Source: Clostridium kluyveri
Lineage (GTDB): Bacteria > Bacillota > Clostridia > Clostridiales > Clostridiaceae
DNA: 64,000 nucleotides
NCBI RefSeq assembly: GCF_001902295.1
Contig: NZ_CP018335.1
Coordinates: 1-64,000, forward strand
Reading direction: 5' to 3'
This document shows, one piece after another, positions 48,844 to 55,643 of the stretch (positions are counted from its first letter, which is position 1; every line of letters begins with the position of its first letter). The notes beneath the pieces are model-generated. The model saw only the letters and a list, made by a program, of their open reading frames with translations. It had not been told where the DNA came from and did no database searches. A program made the translations under genes and the position numbers.

Positions 48844-50007
48844 ATGGCTAAAACTACATACAGAAAAAGAAAAATCAATGGCAAGGAATACTACTTTTAC
48901 AGGTTAAGACATAAGAATTTAAAAAAGCCTAAAGACATGTATGGCACCACTGTTAAGGAGCTTAATACTAAAATAAAAAGTGCTGTAAATGAGCTTGATA
49001 ATGGTATTACTGATAATAGAGAATACTTTGGAGCCTTTATAAAGGAATGGCTGTATAATACACATCTAGTAAACAAAAAGCCCTCTACTAGAGAGAGGTA
49101 TGACAGTGTATTCAGAAATTATATTGATGACAGTCCTATATATGATATTAAATTAAAGGACTTAACCCCATTAGATATACAGGACTATTATAAAAAGCTG
49201 GTGGCAGCGGGGAAAAGTATAGCAGCCATAAAGAACCTTCATAAGTTAATAGCTCCTGCAATCAGATACGCCTATGATAGTAATAAAATTGTAAAAGACT
49301 TTTCAAGAGCCATAGTATTACCACAGGACAATGAGCAAAAGAAATTGAATAAAATTAATGATGTAAGGCCATTTACTATAGATGAACAAATGAAATTTAT
49401 CAAGGCCATAGAAGGAGAGCCTTTGGAGATGCTTTTTCTTACCGCCATTGATACTGGACTAAGGCAAGGAGAATTATTTGCTCTTACCTGGAAGGATATA
49501 GATTTTAATAATTCATGTATTAGAGTGAATAAGTCTTTTAAAAGCATCAGGAATATTGATAGCGGGACATATGAAAGTATTACCCAGACACCTAAAACCA
49601 TCAATGCTATTAGAGTAGTACCTATACCAGAACATTTAATACCTAAATTAAAACAGTACAAATTACAGCAAAAGAAATTGAAATTCAAATTAGCTAATTT
49701 ATATGAAGATAATAACCTCGTGTTCTGTAATGAGTTTGGCAAGCATTTGGATAGCAGCAATGTTCGTAAAAAGTTAAAGAAAATACTTGAAAGCATTGGC
49801 CTTCCAGATAGGAGATTTCACGATTTAAGACATACCTTTGCCACTAGATTATTTGAATTAGGTGAAAATCCTAAAACAGTACAGGAGTTACTCGGACATG
49901 GTAATATTTCCATAACTTTAGATACATATACTCATGTATTAGCTGATATGAAAGTAAAGGCAGTATCAAAATTGAATGATTTATATTCAAGTATGAGGGA
50001 AAAATAA
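48844..50007 (+). CDS. int: Tyrosine integrase of element B
   Basis: 387 residues: AP2-like arm-binding N-terminus (YRKRKINGKEYYFYRLRHKN), SAM-like core-binding domain (about 60-160) and catalytic domain with Arg in DTGLRQGELFALTW, HDLRHTFATRL, LGHGNISITLDTYTHV. It integrates and, with an excisionase, excises the island at the tRNA-derived core 110 bp downstream. GGAAGGAGAAAAGCT precedes the ATG. Confidence 0.95.
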   Translation: MAKTTYRKRKINGKEYYFYRLRHKNLKKPKDMYGTTVKELNTKIKSAVNELDNGITDNREYFGAFIKEWLYNTHLVNKKPSTRERYDSVFRNYIDDSPIYDIKLKDLTPLDIQDYYKKLVAAGKSIAAIKNLHKLIAPAIRYAYDSNKIVKDFSRAIVLPQDNEQKKLNKINDVRPFTIDEQMKFIKAIEGEPLEMLFLTAIDTGLRQGELFALTWKDIDFNNSCIRVNKSFKSIRNIDSGTYESITQTPKTINAIRVVPIPEHLIPKLKQYKLQQKKLKFKLANLYEDNNLVFCNEFGKHLDSSNVRKKLKKILESIGLPDRRFHDLRHTFATRLFELGENPKTVQELLGHGNISITLDTYTHVLADMKVKAVSKLNDLYSSMREK

Positions 50008-50040
50008 CCCTCTATTTTTTTATTTTATAAAAATCTATAA

Positions 50041-50061
50041 GGGGTAAAAAAAGGGGTAAAA
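50041..50061 (+). repeat. Candidate integrase arm sites, right end of element B
   Basis: GGGGTAAAA at 50041 and 50053, direct, 12-bp period, as at the left end (35158). In the excised circle these doublets would flank the core on both sides in the same orientation. Confidence 0.6.
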
Positions 50062-50083
50062 TTTAATTTAAAGACAAAATAAT

Positions 50084-50114
50084 AACCGTTGAAACTTAGT
50101 GTTTCCAACGGTTT
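50084..50114 (-). terminator. Hairpin beside the attachment core
   Basis: AACCGTTGAAAC and GTTTCCAACGGTT pair across a 5-nt loop. On the reverse strand it follows the tRNA 3' end and is followed by ATTATTTTG, so it probably served as the tRNA terminator; it may also stop integrase transcription. Confidence 0.7.
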
Positions 50115-50115
50115 C

Positions 50116-50153
50116 TGGTGCATCAGAGAGGACTTGAACCCCCGGCACGCTGG
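50116..50153 (-). repeat. Attachment core, copy 2 (B/C junction), tRNA 3' fragment
   Basis: 38 bp identical to 35012-35049, with the same T-arm, acceptor strand and CCA on the reverse strand. The sequence beyond (50154 on) does not continue a tRNA, so the intact gene, which should lie to the right, is outside the window. Confidence 0.85.
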
Positions 50154-50269
50154 AACGACCACATACAAAAAATAACTTCAGATAATTTTGCATATCTGTT
50201 GATAGTACTTAATTTAATGTATTTATTTGACTATAAAATATAATAAATATTGATATGTATATATAACTA

Positions 50270-50290
50270 ATGTGTTAAAAATGTGTTAAA
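50270..50290 (+). repeat. Candidate integrase arm sites of element C
   Basis: ATGTGTTAAA at 50270 and 50281, direct, 11-bp period, overlapping the integrase stop codon and about 115 bp from the core. Distinct from the element A and B motifs. Confidence 0.5.
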
Positions 50291-51443
50291 CAAATAAGTC
50301 ATTTAATGTCTCCACAGTATCCATTTTTTGCTTAGGCATAACGTGAGTATATATATCAGCTGTTATAGAACTACGACTATGGCCAAGAAGTCTTTGAACA
50401 GTTTCTAATCTATTATTACGCTCAAATAGTTTAGTTGCGTATGTATGTCTCAAACAGTGAAAATTACGATAAGGAATATTAGCCTTTTTTAAAGCACGTG
50501 AATAAGCTCTAATCAAATTTCTTGAATCTATAGTGCCTCCTGTTGATGTTGCAAAAACATAATTGTTATCAATATATGAGTCGCCAGCAAGTAATTTTTC
50601 TTCTTTCTGTTGTATTTTATGCCTTTTTAATGCAGGGATTAATTTTGAAGGTATTGGAACAGTTCTTATGCTACTTTGTGATTTAGGAGTTTGCTCTATA
50701 GTTTTATATGTTCTAACATTATCAGATTCTATCATGCTAACTTTTTTGAGAGATGTTTTTACGTGGAGCTCCATTTTATCCATGTCAATATTGTACCATT
50801 TTAAAGCCAGTAATTCTCCTTGCCTCAATCCTGTACCGAGATCAAGTAAAAATAAGGCTTTCAGTCGATTATTATTTAAGGAATCTTTAAATTTTATAAT
50901 CTCATCATCTGTAAAGACTTGTATTTCTCGTTTTTGTACGTCTTTTTTACCAGGGATAGATAATCTATAACAGGGATTCTTAGCAATATAGCCCTCATCT
51001 ACAGCATAATTTAAAAATTCTCTCAGTAATTTATTGAGATTTTTAATGACATTACTGCTTTTACCTGACTTGTACAATTTATTATAATATCTTTGAAGTT
51101 GTATACTTTGCAAATTGCAAATTTTAACACCATAGATATTATTATTTTTAATATAATTTCTATATATTCCTTCGTATCTTTCAAAAGTAGATGGTTTCAA
51201 TTGATCTTTCATTACTTCAAATAACCACAGATGCATTAAATTTCCAAAACCTACATCTTGAAAATTTACAGCAAGTCCATTCTTTATACCATTTAAATAT
51301 TCATCTTTCTTGTCTTCAGCCTCTTTTTTTGTTTTCCCATAGAATTGTTTTCGTATTACTTTTCCATTCCCGTCACGTCCTACTACGGCTGTAACTCTGT
51401 AATATTCAGAACCATTAATTTTAGTATTAGTTTTTCTTGCCAT
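50286..51443 (-). CDS. int: Tyrosine integrase of element C
   Basis: 385 residues: AP2-like N-terminus (EYYRVTAVVGRDGNGKVI, FYGKTKKEAED), core-binding domain, and catalytic domain with GTGLRQGELLALKW, HCLRHTYATKL and LGHSRSSITADIYTHV. Its product uses the same core sequence as element B's integrase but probably different arm sites. Close in pattern to the deleted integrase of element A. GGAGGATTTTAA precedes the ATG. Confidence 0.95.
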   Translation of the reverse strand: MARKTNTKINGSEYYRVTAVVGRDGNGKVIRKQFYGKTKKEAEDKKDEYLNGIKNGLAVNFQDVGFGNLMHLWLFEVMKDQLKPSTFERYEGIYRNYIKNNNIYGVKICNLQSIQLQRYYNKLYKSGKSSNVIKNLNKLLREFLNYAVDEGYIAKNPCYRLSIPGKKDVQKREIQVFTDDEIIKFKDSLNNNRLKALFLLDLGTGLRQGELLALKWYNIDMDKMELHVKTSLKKVSMIESDNVRTYKTIEQTPKSQSSIRTVPIPSKLIPALKRHKIQQKEEKLLAGDSYIDNNYVFATSTGGTIDSRNLIRAYSRALKKANIPYRNFHCLRHTYATKLFERNNRLETVQRLLGHSRSSITADIYTHVMPKQKMDTVETLNDLFV

Positions 51444-51499
51444 TTAAAATCCTCCTTAAACATAAAATTATACTGAAAGGAGCCTTAAAGCCCCTTTGA

Positions 51500-51625
51500 T
51501 TAATCATTATTCTTTAAAGTGTGATAAATCTTTTTCAGTAACCTTTTCAATCGCCTATTTTTTTCAGTTAGTTTTTCTATTTTATTTTGTAGTGCTAATT
51601 CTCTGTTATTAAATTCTCCTTCCAT
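51500..51625 (-). CDS. Small coiled-coil protein next to the integrase
   Basis: 41 residues (MEGEFNNRELALQNKIEKLT then EKNRRLKRLLKKIYHTLKNN), GGGGGAACTAAGT upstream of the ATG. A short charged coiled coil. Not recognised; could be an excision accessory or a leader peptide. Confidence 0.5.
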   Translation of the reverse strand: MEGEFNNRELALQNKIEKLTEKNRRLKRLLKKIYHTLKNND

Positions 51626-51954
51626 ACTTAGTTCCCCCTTGCCTTTTATTAATAATATGCCTTTTGTACAGAACATCCGTTCTAATTCGTTACTACCATA
51701 TTACCATAAAATTGTTAGCATATCCACTTTTCTTAAAGTTTCCCTCACTATCTGAGAGGCCTCCTTTATTATTAAATTTAAACAGTGCACCTTTTATTGC
51801 CTATATTATAACCCGATTCTTGTTTGCGGGCAGCGTAATTTAGGACAATCGTATGTCAATATTTGAAGTTTTCCAGCATTTTAATATTTGTTTCGACATT
51901 TAATATATTGTACTATGTAATAAATGTCAAAACAAAGGTGGGAAATAATTAAAA
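51626..51954. promoter_or_regulatory. Gene-free stretch with an operator-like inverted repeat
   Basis: 329 bp. GACATTTA (51895-51902) and TAAATGTC (51921-51928) form an inverted pair about 30-60 bp before the HTH gene at 51955, where an autoregulator would bind. The rest shows no gene or strong hairpin. Confidence 0.5.
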
Positions 51955-52206
51955 ATGATGCTTTTTATAAAACAATACAGAGAAGACAAAAATATTGATT
52001 TAAGAAGTCTTGCCATTCAAGCAAATTGTTCATATAGTTATTTAAACCAATTGGAAAACAATATAAAAAAGAATCCAGGATTAGATATACTTGTTAGAGT
52101 AGGATATGCCCTCCAGGTATGCCCTATAAGATTATTAGGAGGTTGCTATGGGGGCTACTGTAATCCTAAATGCTATTATTATAAATCTTATTATATCATA
52201 CCTTAA
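51955..52206 (+). CDS. Small XRE protein with Cys/Tyr-rich tail (element C)
   Basis: 83 residues. HTH in residues 3-60 (DLRSLAIQANCSYSYLNQLE, NPGLDILVRVGYALQVCPIR), then an unusual tail LGGCYGGYCNPKCYYYKSYY with three cysteines and many tyrosines. Possibly metal-binding. Likely controls the neighbouring genes. GGTGGGAAATAATT precedes tandem ATGs (51955, 51958). Confidence 0.7.
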   Translation: MMLFIKQYREDKNIDLRSLAIQANCSYSYLNQLENNIKKNPGLDILVRVGYALQVCPIRLLGGCYGGYCNPKCYYYKSYYIIP

Positions 52207-52229
52207 TCATGACGTCATAACGGTATGAT
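52195..52229. repeat. Nested palindrome before the RHH gene
   Basis: ATCATACC (52195) and GGTATGAT (52222) enclose the perfect palindrome ATGACGTCAT (52209-52218). It lies between the HTH stop and the RHH start, a natural operator position for a ribbon-helix-helix protein. Confidence 0.5.
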
Positions 52230-52270
52230 GTTTTACCTCCATTCTTTAAAATTGGGATGAGGTGTTGTTT

Positions 52271-52423
52271 ATGAATGAAAAGACGACAATATACTTAGAA
52301 CCTGATTTGAAAAAGGCTGTTAGAATAGAGCTTGTTAGAGATGGGGAAAATCAAAGTTTGAGTAATTTAATAAACCAGTTATTATACAAATGGCTATCTG
52401 AAAAAGAAAAAAATGATTTCTAA
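52271..52423 (+). CDS. Ribbon-helix-helix protein, CopG/Arc type
   Basis: 50 residues: MNEKTTIYLEPDLKKAVRIE, a beta strand and two helices typical of RHH DNA-binding proteins, with SLSNLINQLLYKWL. GGGATGAGGTG precedes the ATG. Such proteins are often antitoxins or autoregulators; no toxin follows on this strand, where transcription meets the TAC operon at a shared terminator. Confidence 0.75.
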   Translation: MNEKTTIYLEPDLKKAVRIELVRDGENQSLSNLINQLLYKWLSEKEKNDF

Positions 52424-52428
52424 ATAAA

Positions 52429-52466
52429 AAATAAAGCCTAAATAATATAAAAGGCTTTATTTTTTC
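52429..52466. terminator. Bidirectional terminator
   Basis: AATAAAGCCT and AGGCTTTATT form the stem, with T tract (TTTTT) on the forward side and A tract before it. It lies between the forward RHH gene and the end of the reverse TAC-like operon. Confidence 0.88.
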
Positions 52467-52894
52467 TAGCTTTGCTCATTGTTAGATTGTTTATCGATTA
52501 GAGCATTAAAATTAATAGGAGGTAGAACTATTGGAGGGATTTCTGCTTGAACTGTTATGTTTGTAACTAAGCTTCTTAAATATGGGAATAATATTGCTAA
52601 AGATTGTTTTATAAAGAATTTTTCATTTTCTTTGTCGTTAGGCTCCATACTAAAAATACCGCACAATGATACATTAATGGTCAGTGCATCATCTTTTTTA
52701 TCAGCTATTTCTATTTTAATAGTAACTTTAGTTTTTGAATTATTTTCAGAATGTGCAGTTTCATATCCAACTTTGACCTGAAATTTTGAATTTTTTTCAG
52801 AATAATTATCGCTTCTGTTAAATGAAATATTTGGAACATATATTTTATGCAATTTTAATTTACATTTATCAGTACCAGCTTGTACATTTTCCAT
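52466..52894 (-). CDS. SecB-like chaperone of a TAC-type operon
   Basis: 142 residues clearly related to SecB: KIYVPNISF (SecB IYTKDISF), GIFSME (GIFSIA), ILFPYLRSLVTNITVQ and PPIVLPPINFNALI (SecB LAPVNFDALF). Monoderm clostridia do not use canonical SecB for export, so this is best read as the dedicated chaperone of a toxin-antitoxin-chaperone system, which stabilises the antitoxin. Its ATG overlaps the preceding stop (TAATG), so translation is coupled. Confidence 0.88.
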   Translation of the reverse strand: MENVQAGTDKCKLKLHKIYVPNISFNRSDNYSEKNSKFQVKVGYETAHSENNSKTKVTIKIEIADKKDDALTINVSLCGIFSMEPNDKENEKFFIKQSLAILFPYLRSLVTNITVQAEIPPIVLPPINFNALIDKQSNNEQS

Positions 52895-53247
52895 TATGCA
52901 GCATCCTCTTCCTTATTATAAATATAATAAACGTCATAGCTTTCAAGTTCTAATAATTTATTTAATTCTGTTGACTTAATAGTTTCAAAAAAAAGCATAT
53001 TTCCAGATTGTGAAACTGCTCCTGAAAATTTTTCATTTACAGTTTCAGAATTAGTTATGCACCCGCAAAATATAGGTTCTCTAGCGTCATCGTCCAAATC
53101 ATAATCATATAAGCAAACTTTTCCGATACTGCCAGGTGCATAATTGGTAACTCTTATACCATCTTCTTCATAATGTTTAATTACCTCATCATCAGTCATA
53201 GATTCTAGTTTATCTAATAATATTTTTAGCATTTCATTTTTATCCAT
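52894..53247 (-). CDS. Putative antitoxin of the TAC-type operon
   Basis: 117 residues, acidic (LESMTDDEVIKHYEEDGIRV, YDLDDDAREPIFCGC), no DNA-binding motif seen. It lies between the toxin (8-bp overlap) and the SecB-like gene (shared TAATG). The hydrophobic and acidic C-terminus (LELESYDVYYIYNKEED) could be the chaperone-addiction tail described for such antitoxins. The function is inferred from position. Confidence 0.65.
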   Translation of the reverse strand: MDKNEMLKILLDKLESMTDDEVIKHYEEDGIRVTNYAPGSIGKVCLYDYDLDDDAREPIFCGCITNSETVNEKFSGAVSQSGNMLFFETIKSTELNKLLELESYDVYYIYNKEEDAA

Positions 53248-53800
53248 AATTTGATCCTCCTTTTTGAACTTTTATAGAATTTTTGTCTATCAAGTTATTA
53301 TTCCTAGCACATAATATAGTACAATTTGGTATTTCAGAGTTAGGGACTCCCTTATCTTCTAAAACAGATATATATCTCTGTTGCTTTGATGCTAAAAATC
53401 CAAGTGTATCACAAATATCATTAATTACCTGGCAATCAAATTTAATTTTATTTGTTTCTATGTCTATGCCTCTTTTTTTAGTATCTTCTACCTTTTTATG
53501 TCTATATTCATGGTATAAATCTCTCAAGATTTCATTATCAAAATCTAATATTTTGTTGCTATCAATAGTTATAACAGATTTTAATATTCTATAAAATTTA
53601 AAATGCTTATAATTTTTTGTCCATTTATGTGCATTAGTAATTGCTTTATTTTTATTTTTATCTATAAAAAAATATATCCCAGTGCCCAACCATTCATTAT
53701 CGTTACTACTAAGATTAAAATTCTTAAATTTTAATATGCACTGAGCTCCTTCATAATCGGTTCCATGGTATCCAATAAAAGTTCTTTTTTCATTATCCAT
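53240..53800 (-). CDS. ADP-ribosyltransferase-like toxin of the TAC-type operon
   Basis: 186 residues. The N-terminus has the pattern of DUF3990-like ADP-ribosyltransferases: GYHGTDYEGAQCIL (His of the H-Y-E type triad), then WLGTGIYFF (Tyr). An acidic third residue is plausible in the C-terminal half (ISVLEDKGVPNSE) but not certain. First gene of the operon, followed by the small acidic protein and SecB-like chaperone. By analogy with CmdT it may modify RNA or protein upon phage infection. Confidence 0.72.
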   Translation of the reverse strand: MDNEKRTFIGYHGTDYEGAQCILKFKNFNLSSNDNEWLGTGIYFFIDKNKNKAITNAHKWTKNYKHFKFYRILKSVITIDSNKILDFDNEILRDLYHEYRHKKVEDTKKRGIDIETNKIKFDCQVINDICDTLGFLASKQQRYISVLEDKGVPNSEIPNCTILCARNNNLIDKNSIKVQKGGSNYG

Positions 53801-54112
53801 GTATATTCAATCCTATCTGAAATCATTACCAATTTATTTAAATTTATACAAACCATAACTTGTAGTTCATAAATGCTTGTCCTCAATGCTTTCTTGAATA
53901 ATATAAGTCTTTTACTAATATGTTATATTTATTTTGATGTACCTATATTTATCTTATTGTGTATATATTTATCTTATTGTAACTAATATTATATATTTAA
54001 ATAATGCAAATGGCAAAGTTAATATATAGCAAACTTTGCCATGAAATCGTAACCATTCTTAAAAATGCATAAAAAACAATAGCTTAGGATAGTTTTTTAC
54101 TATTCTAAGCTA
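53801..54112. promoter_or_regulatory. Gene-free stretch upstream of the TAC-type operon
   Basis: Contains the 17-bp direct repeat TATATTTATCTTATTGT at 53944 and 53964 (20-bp period), and the perfect inverted pair ATGGCAAAGTT (54010-54020) and AACTTTGCCAT (54032-54042). No clear consensus promoter. They may regulate the TAC operon or end the neighbouring XRE transcript. Confidence 0.5.
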
Positions 54113-54114
54113 TT
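54072..54114 (-). terminator. Terminator of the reverse XRE gene
   Basis: AATAGCTTAGAATAGT and ACTATCCTAAGCTATT on the reverse strand pair around AAAAA and are followed by GTTTTTT. It overlaps the stop region of the XRE gene at 54113. Confidence 0.85.
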
Positions 54115-54502
54115 ATTCATCTTCATCCTCTTCAAAAAGTTCTATCATCTTTAAGATTTTCTTTCTTTTGCTCGGAGAAATGTTTTTCATTTTATCCTTT
54201 AGTTCTTCAAATTCTTGTTCTAATTTGTCTACTTCATCCATTTCAGAGGAATCTTTTTTAGTGGGGTTATATTTATCTGTAGGTTCTTTTACAGTAATGT
54301 TTTCATCTTCATCAAAAAAATCATTTACTGATACATCTAAAGCGTTAGCAAGTTTTTGGAGTGTTCTAATTGTTGGACCTGCATTTTTGCCACTCAATAT
54401 ATCATGCAATGTAGAATGAGCCAATCCAGATTCTTTTGCTAACTTGTATTTAGACCAACCTTTAGCATCTATTATTTTTATGATTTTATATTTATTAAAC
54501 AT
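54113..54502 (-). CDS. XRE repressor with acidic helical tail (element C)
   Basis: 129 residues: HTH in 5-65 (GWSKYKLAKESGLAHSTLHD, GPTIRTLQKLANALDVSVND), then a charged tail ending KRKKILKMIELFEEDEDE. Resembles phage immunity repressors. Four copies of an ACGAAATAT motif lie in its upstream region, likely its operators. Confidence 0.85.
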   Translation of the reverse strand: MFNKYKIIKIIDAKGWSKYKLAKESGLAHSTLHDILSGKNAGPTIRTLQKLANALDVSVNDFFDEDENITVKEPTDKYNPTKKDSSEMDEVDKLEQEFEELKDKMKNISPSKRKKILKMIELFEEDEDE

Positions 54503-54800
54503 TTTTAAACCTCTATGAAATATATTTCGTTATATCTACATAATATACAAAATATTTCGTAATGTCAAGATAATGGTGGAAATATTGAGAAAATTAGAGA
54601 TATATTCACTTGATATGATTATTTAACGAAATATAAAAATTGATTATTACGTTAAATAATCGTATTATAGAAATAACGAAATATGTAGTAAAAAACGATA
54701 TAAAAATTTAAGAAAGCAAGTATAAAAAGATTTAACAGGATATCGGGTGTTCGTGGATAGGTTATTGGTATCATTCCTCACTATCTATGCGTTGCACCTT
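54503..54800. promoter_or_regulatory. Operator array upstream of the XRE repressor
   Basis: ATATTTCGTTAT (54522-54533), ATATTTCGTAAT (54552-54563), TTAACGAAATAT (54623-54634) and ATAACGAAATAT (54673-54684): two sites in each orientation over 160 bp. A perfect setting for cooperative repressor binding. The rest to 54800 shows no gene. Confidence 0.65.
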
Positions 54801-55130
54801 CTATGGTACACAAAGATGAATTCCCATAGCTTGGCTCATAATTGTCCATGTAGGAGTTCCTATGAATTTACCCGATTCGATTTCATAAATTGCTTTATGA
54901 ATGGGCAGTAAACTACCAACGACCTGAGTTGATGCATTATTTGGTGAATATCCCATCATTTTTTTAATTCCTGCTACTGGTGAAACCACTCCCTTTACCA
55001 AATTGTCATTTGTTATTTTAGTAATTTGAGTAAATGCGTTAAGTCCGTTAGGTACAGGGTTTAATTTTGGTAATGCTACTACATTATTAGCAAGAGCTGC
55101 ACTCATACTTGTTATCGTAATGACTTTTTA
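54801..55130 (-). pseudogene. Degenerate secreted-protein gene
   Basis: Open frame for 101 residues from an ATG at 55106 (SAALANNVVALPKLNPVPNG). An upstream ATG near 55130 reads MNKKSLR then stops; adding one base to its five-A run would join the frames as MNKKVITITSMSAALANNVV, a typical signal peptide. So a one-base deletion probably broke the gene. The 3' end (GIHLCVP) may also be truncated. Not recognised. Confidence 0.45.
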
Positions 55131-55246
55131 TTCATTACTTCTACATGTTGCCATGTAGCTCAGCATATTTCTTTATCCTGTTAAATCTATATAAATTTTA
55201 CCATACGAAAAGTGTTATATCAATACAACGGAAGGAAGCGAAAAAT

Positions 55247-55462
55247 ATGCTAGGAGATAACATAAAAAAAATAGCTGAAAGTAAAAACATGACAATATAT
55301 CAAGTTATGAAAAAAAGTAAAGTTTCAGCTGGACAACTTTATGACATTGTAAATAATAAACAAACAAACCCAACAGTAAACACAGTTAGAAAAATAGCTA
55401 AAAGCTTAGAAGTATCAATAAGCAAATTGCTGGAATCGGATGGAGTAAAGGAGGTCGTGTGA
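55247..55462 (+). CDS. Small XRE regulator (element C)
   Basis: 71 residues, single HTH (MTIYQVMKKSKVSAGQLYDI, NPTVNTVRKIAKSLEVSISK). ATG at 55247 after GAAGGAAG. Immediately after its stop a TGATG starts a 13-codon frame with a good RBS (AAAGGAGG), which looks like the head of a lost gene. Opposite in strand to the XRE genes on both sides. Confidence 0.75.
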   Translation: MLGDNIKKIAESKNMTIYQVMKKSKVSAGQLYDIVNNKQTNPTVNTVRKIAKSLEVSISKLLESDGVKEVV

Positions 55463-55630
55463 TGGATGAATACGATAGTTTTTTCCGTTATATGCTACAT
55501 TAATGTAATCATATTCGGACATATCCTGTATTTCTTCATCAACATACGTTAAAGGTCTCCTTTGATGTAATAAACCAGATTCAGTTATATCAGTCCATTT
55601 ACCTAACAAGTTAGCATAAACACGTTTCAC
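55415..55630 (-). CDS. Small phage protein, C-terminus probably altered
   Basis: 71 residues from GTG at 55630 (GGGAGGTGATTCT upstream): KRVYANLLGKWTDITESGLL, then EYDYINVAYNGKNYRIHPSH. It resembles a small prophage protein commonly next to repressors, whose C-terminus usually ends soon after the IHPSH stretch. Here 14 further residues run antisense into the XRE gene at 55247, suggesting a recombination junction near 55463. Confidence 0.55.
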   Translation of the reverse strand: MKRVYANLLGKWTDITESGLLHQRRPLTYVDEEIQDMSEYDYINVAYNGKNYRIHPSHDLLYSIRFQQFAY

Positions 55631-55643
55631 AGAATCACCTCCC

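Larger units (their letters stand above)
35012..50153. mobile_element. Element B: capsid-forming PICI-like satellite island
   Basis: 15.1 kb between two identical 38-bp attachment cores. Contents: integrase and CI-like repressor (forward), then on the reverse strand a Cro-like HTH, AntA antirepressor, excisionase-like HTH, primase-helicase, small genes, portal, prohead protease, HK97 capsid, head-tail connector, HNH nuclease, TerS, TerL and head closure. No tail tube, tape measure, baseplate, holin or lysin gene. That combination and size match capsid-forming phage-inducible chromosomal islands, which build their own heads and take tails from a helper phage. A tail-deleted prophage is the alternative. 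Confidence 0.8.

Noticed and set aside
35012..50153. Element B as a complete ordinary prophage
   Set aside because: No tail, tape measure, baseplate, holin or lysin gene is found, and the operon ends at head closure followed by one 62-residue gene and a terminator.
52466..52894. Canonical SecB export chaperone
   Set aside because: The gene is in a prophage of a monoderm-type organism and is translationally coupled to a toxin-like pair. A TAC-specific chaperone is more likely than a general export factor.
55462..55503. 13-codon peptide gene after the XRE regulator
   Set aside because: It has a good RBS and TGATG coupling, but the peptide matches nothing and looks like the head of a gene cut by recombination.
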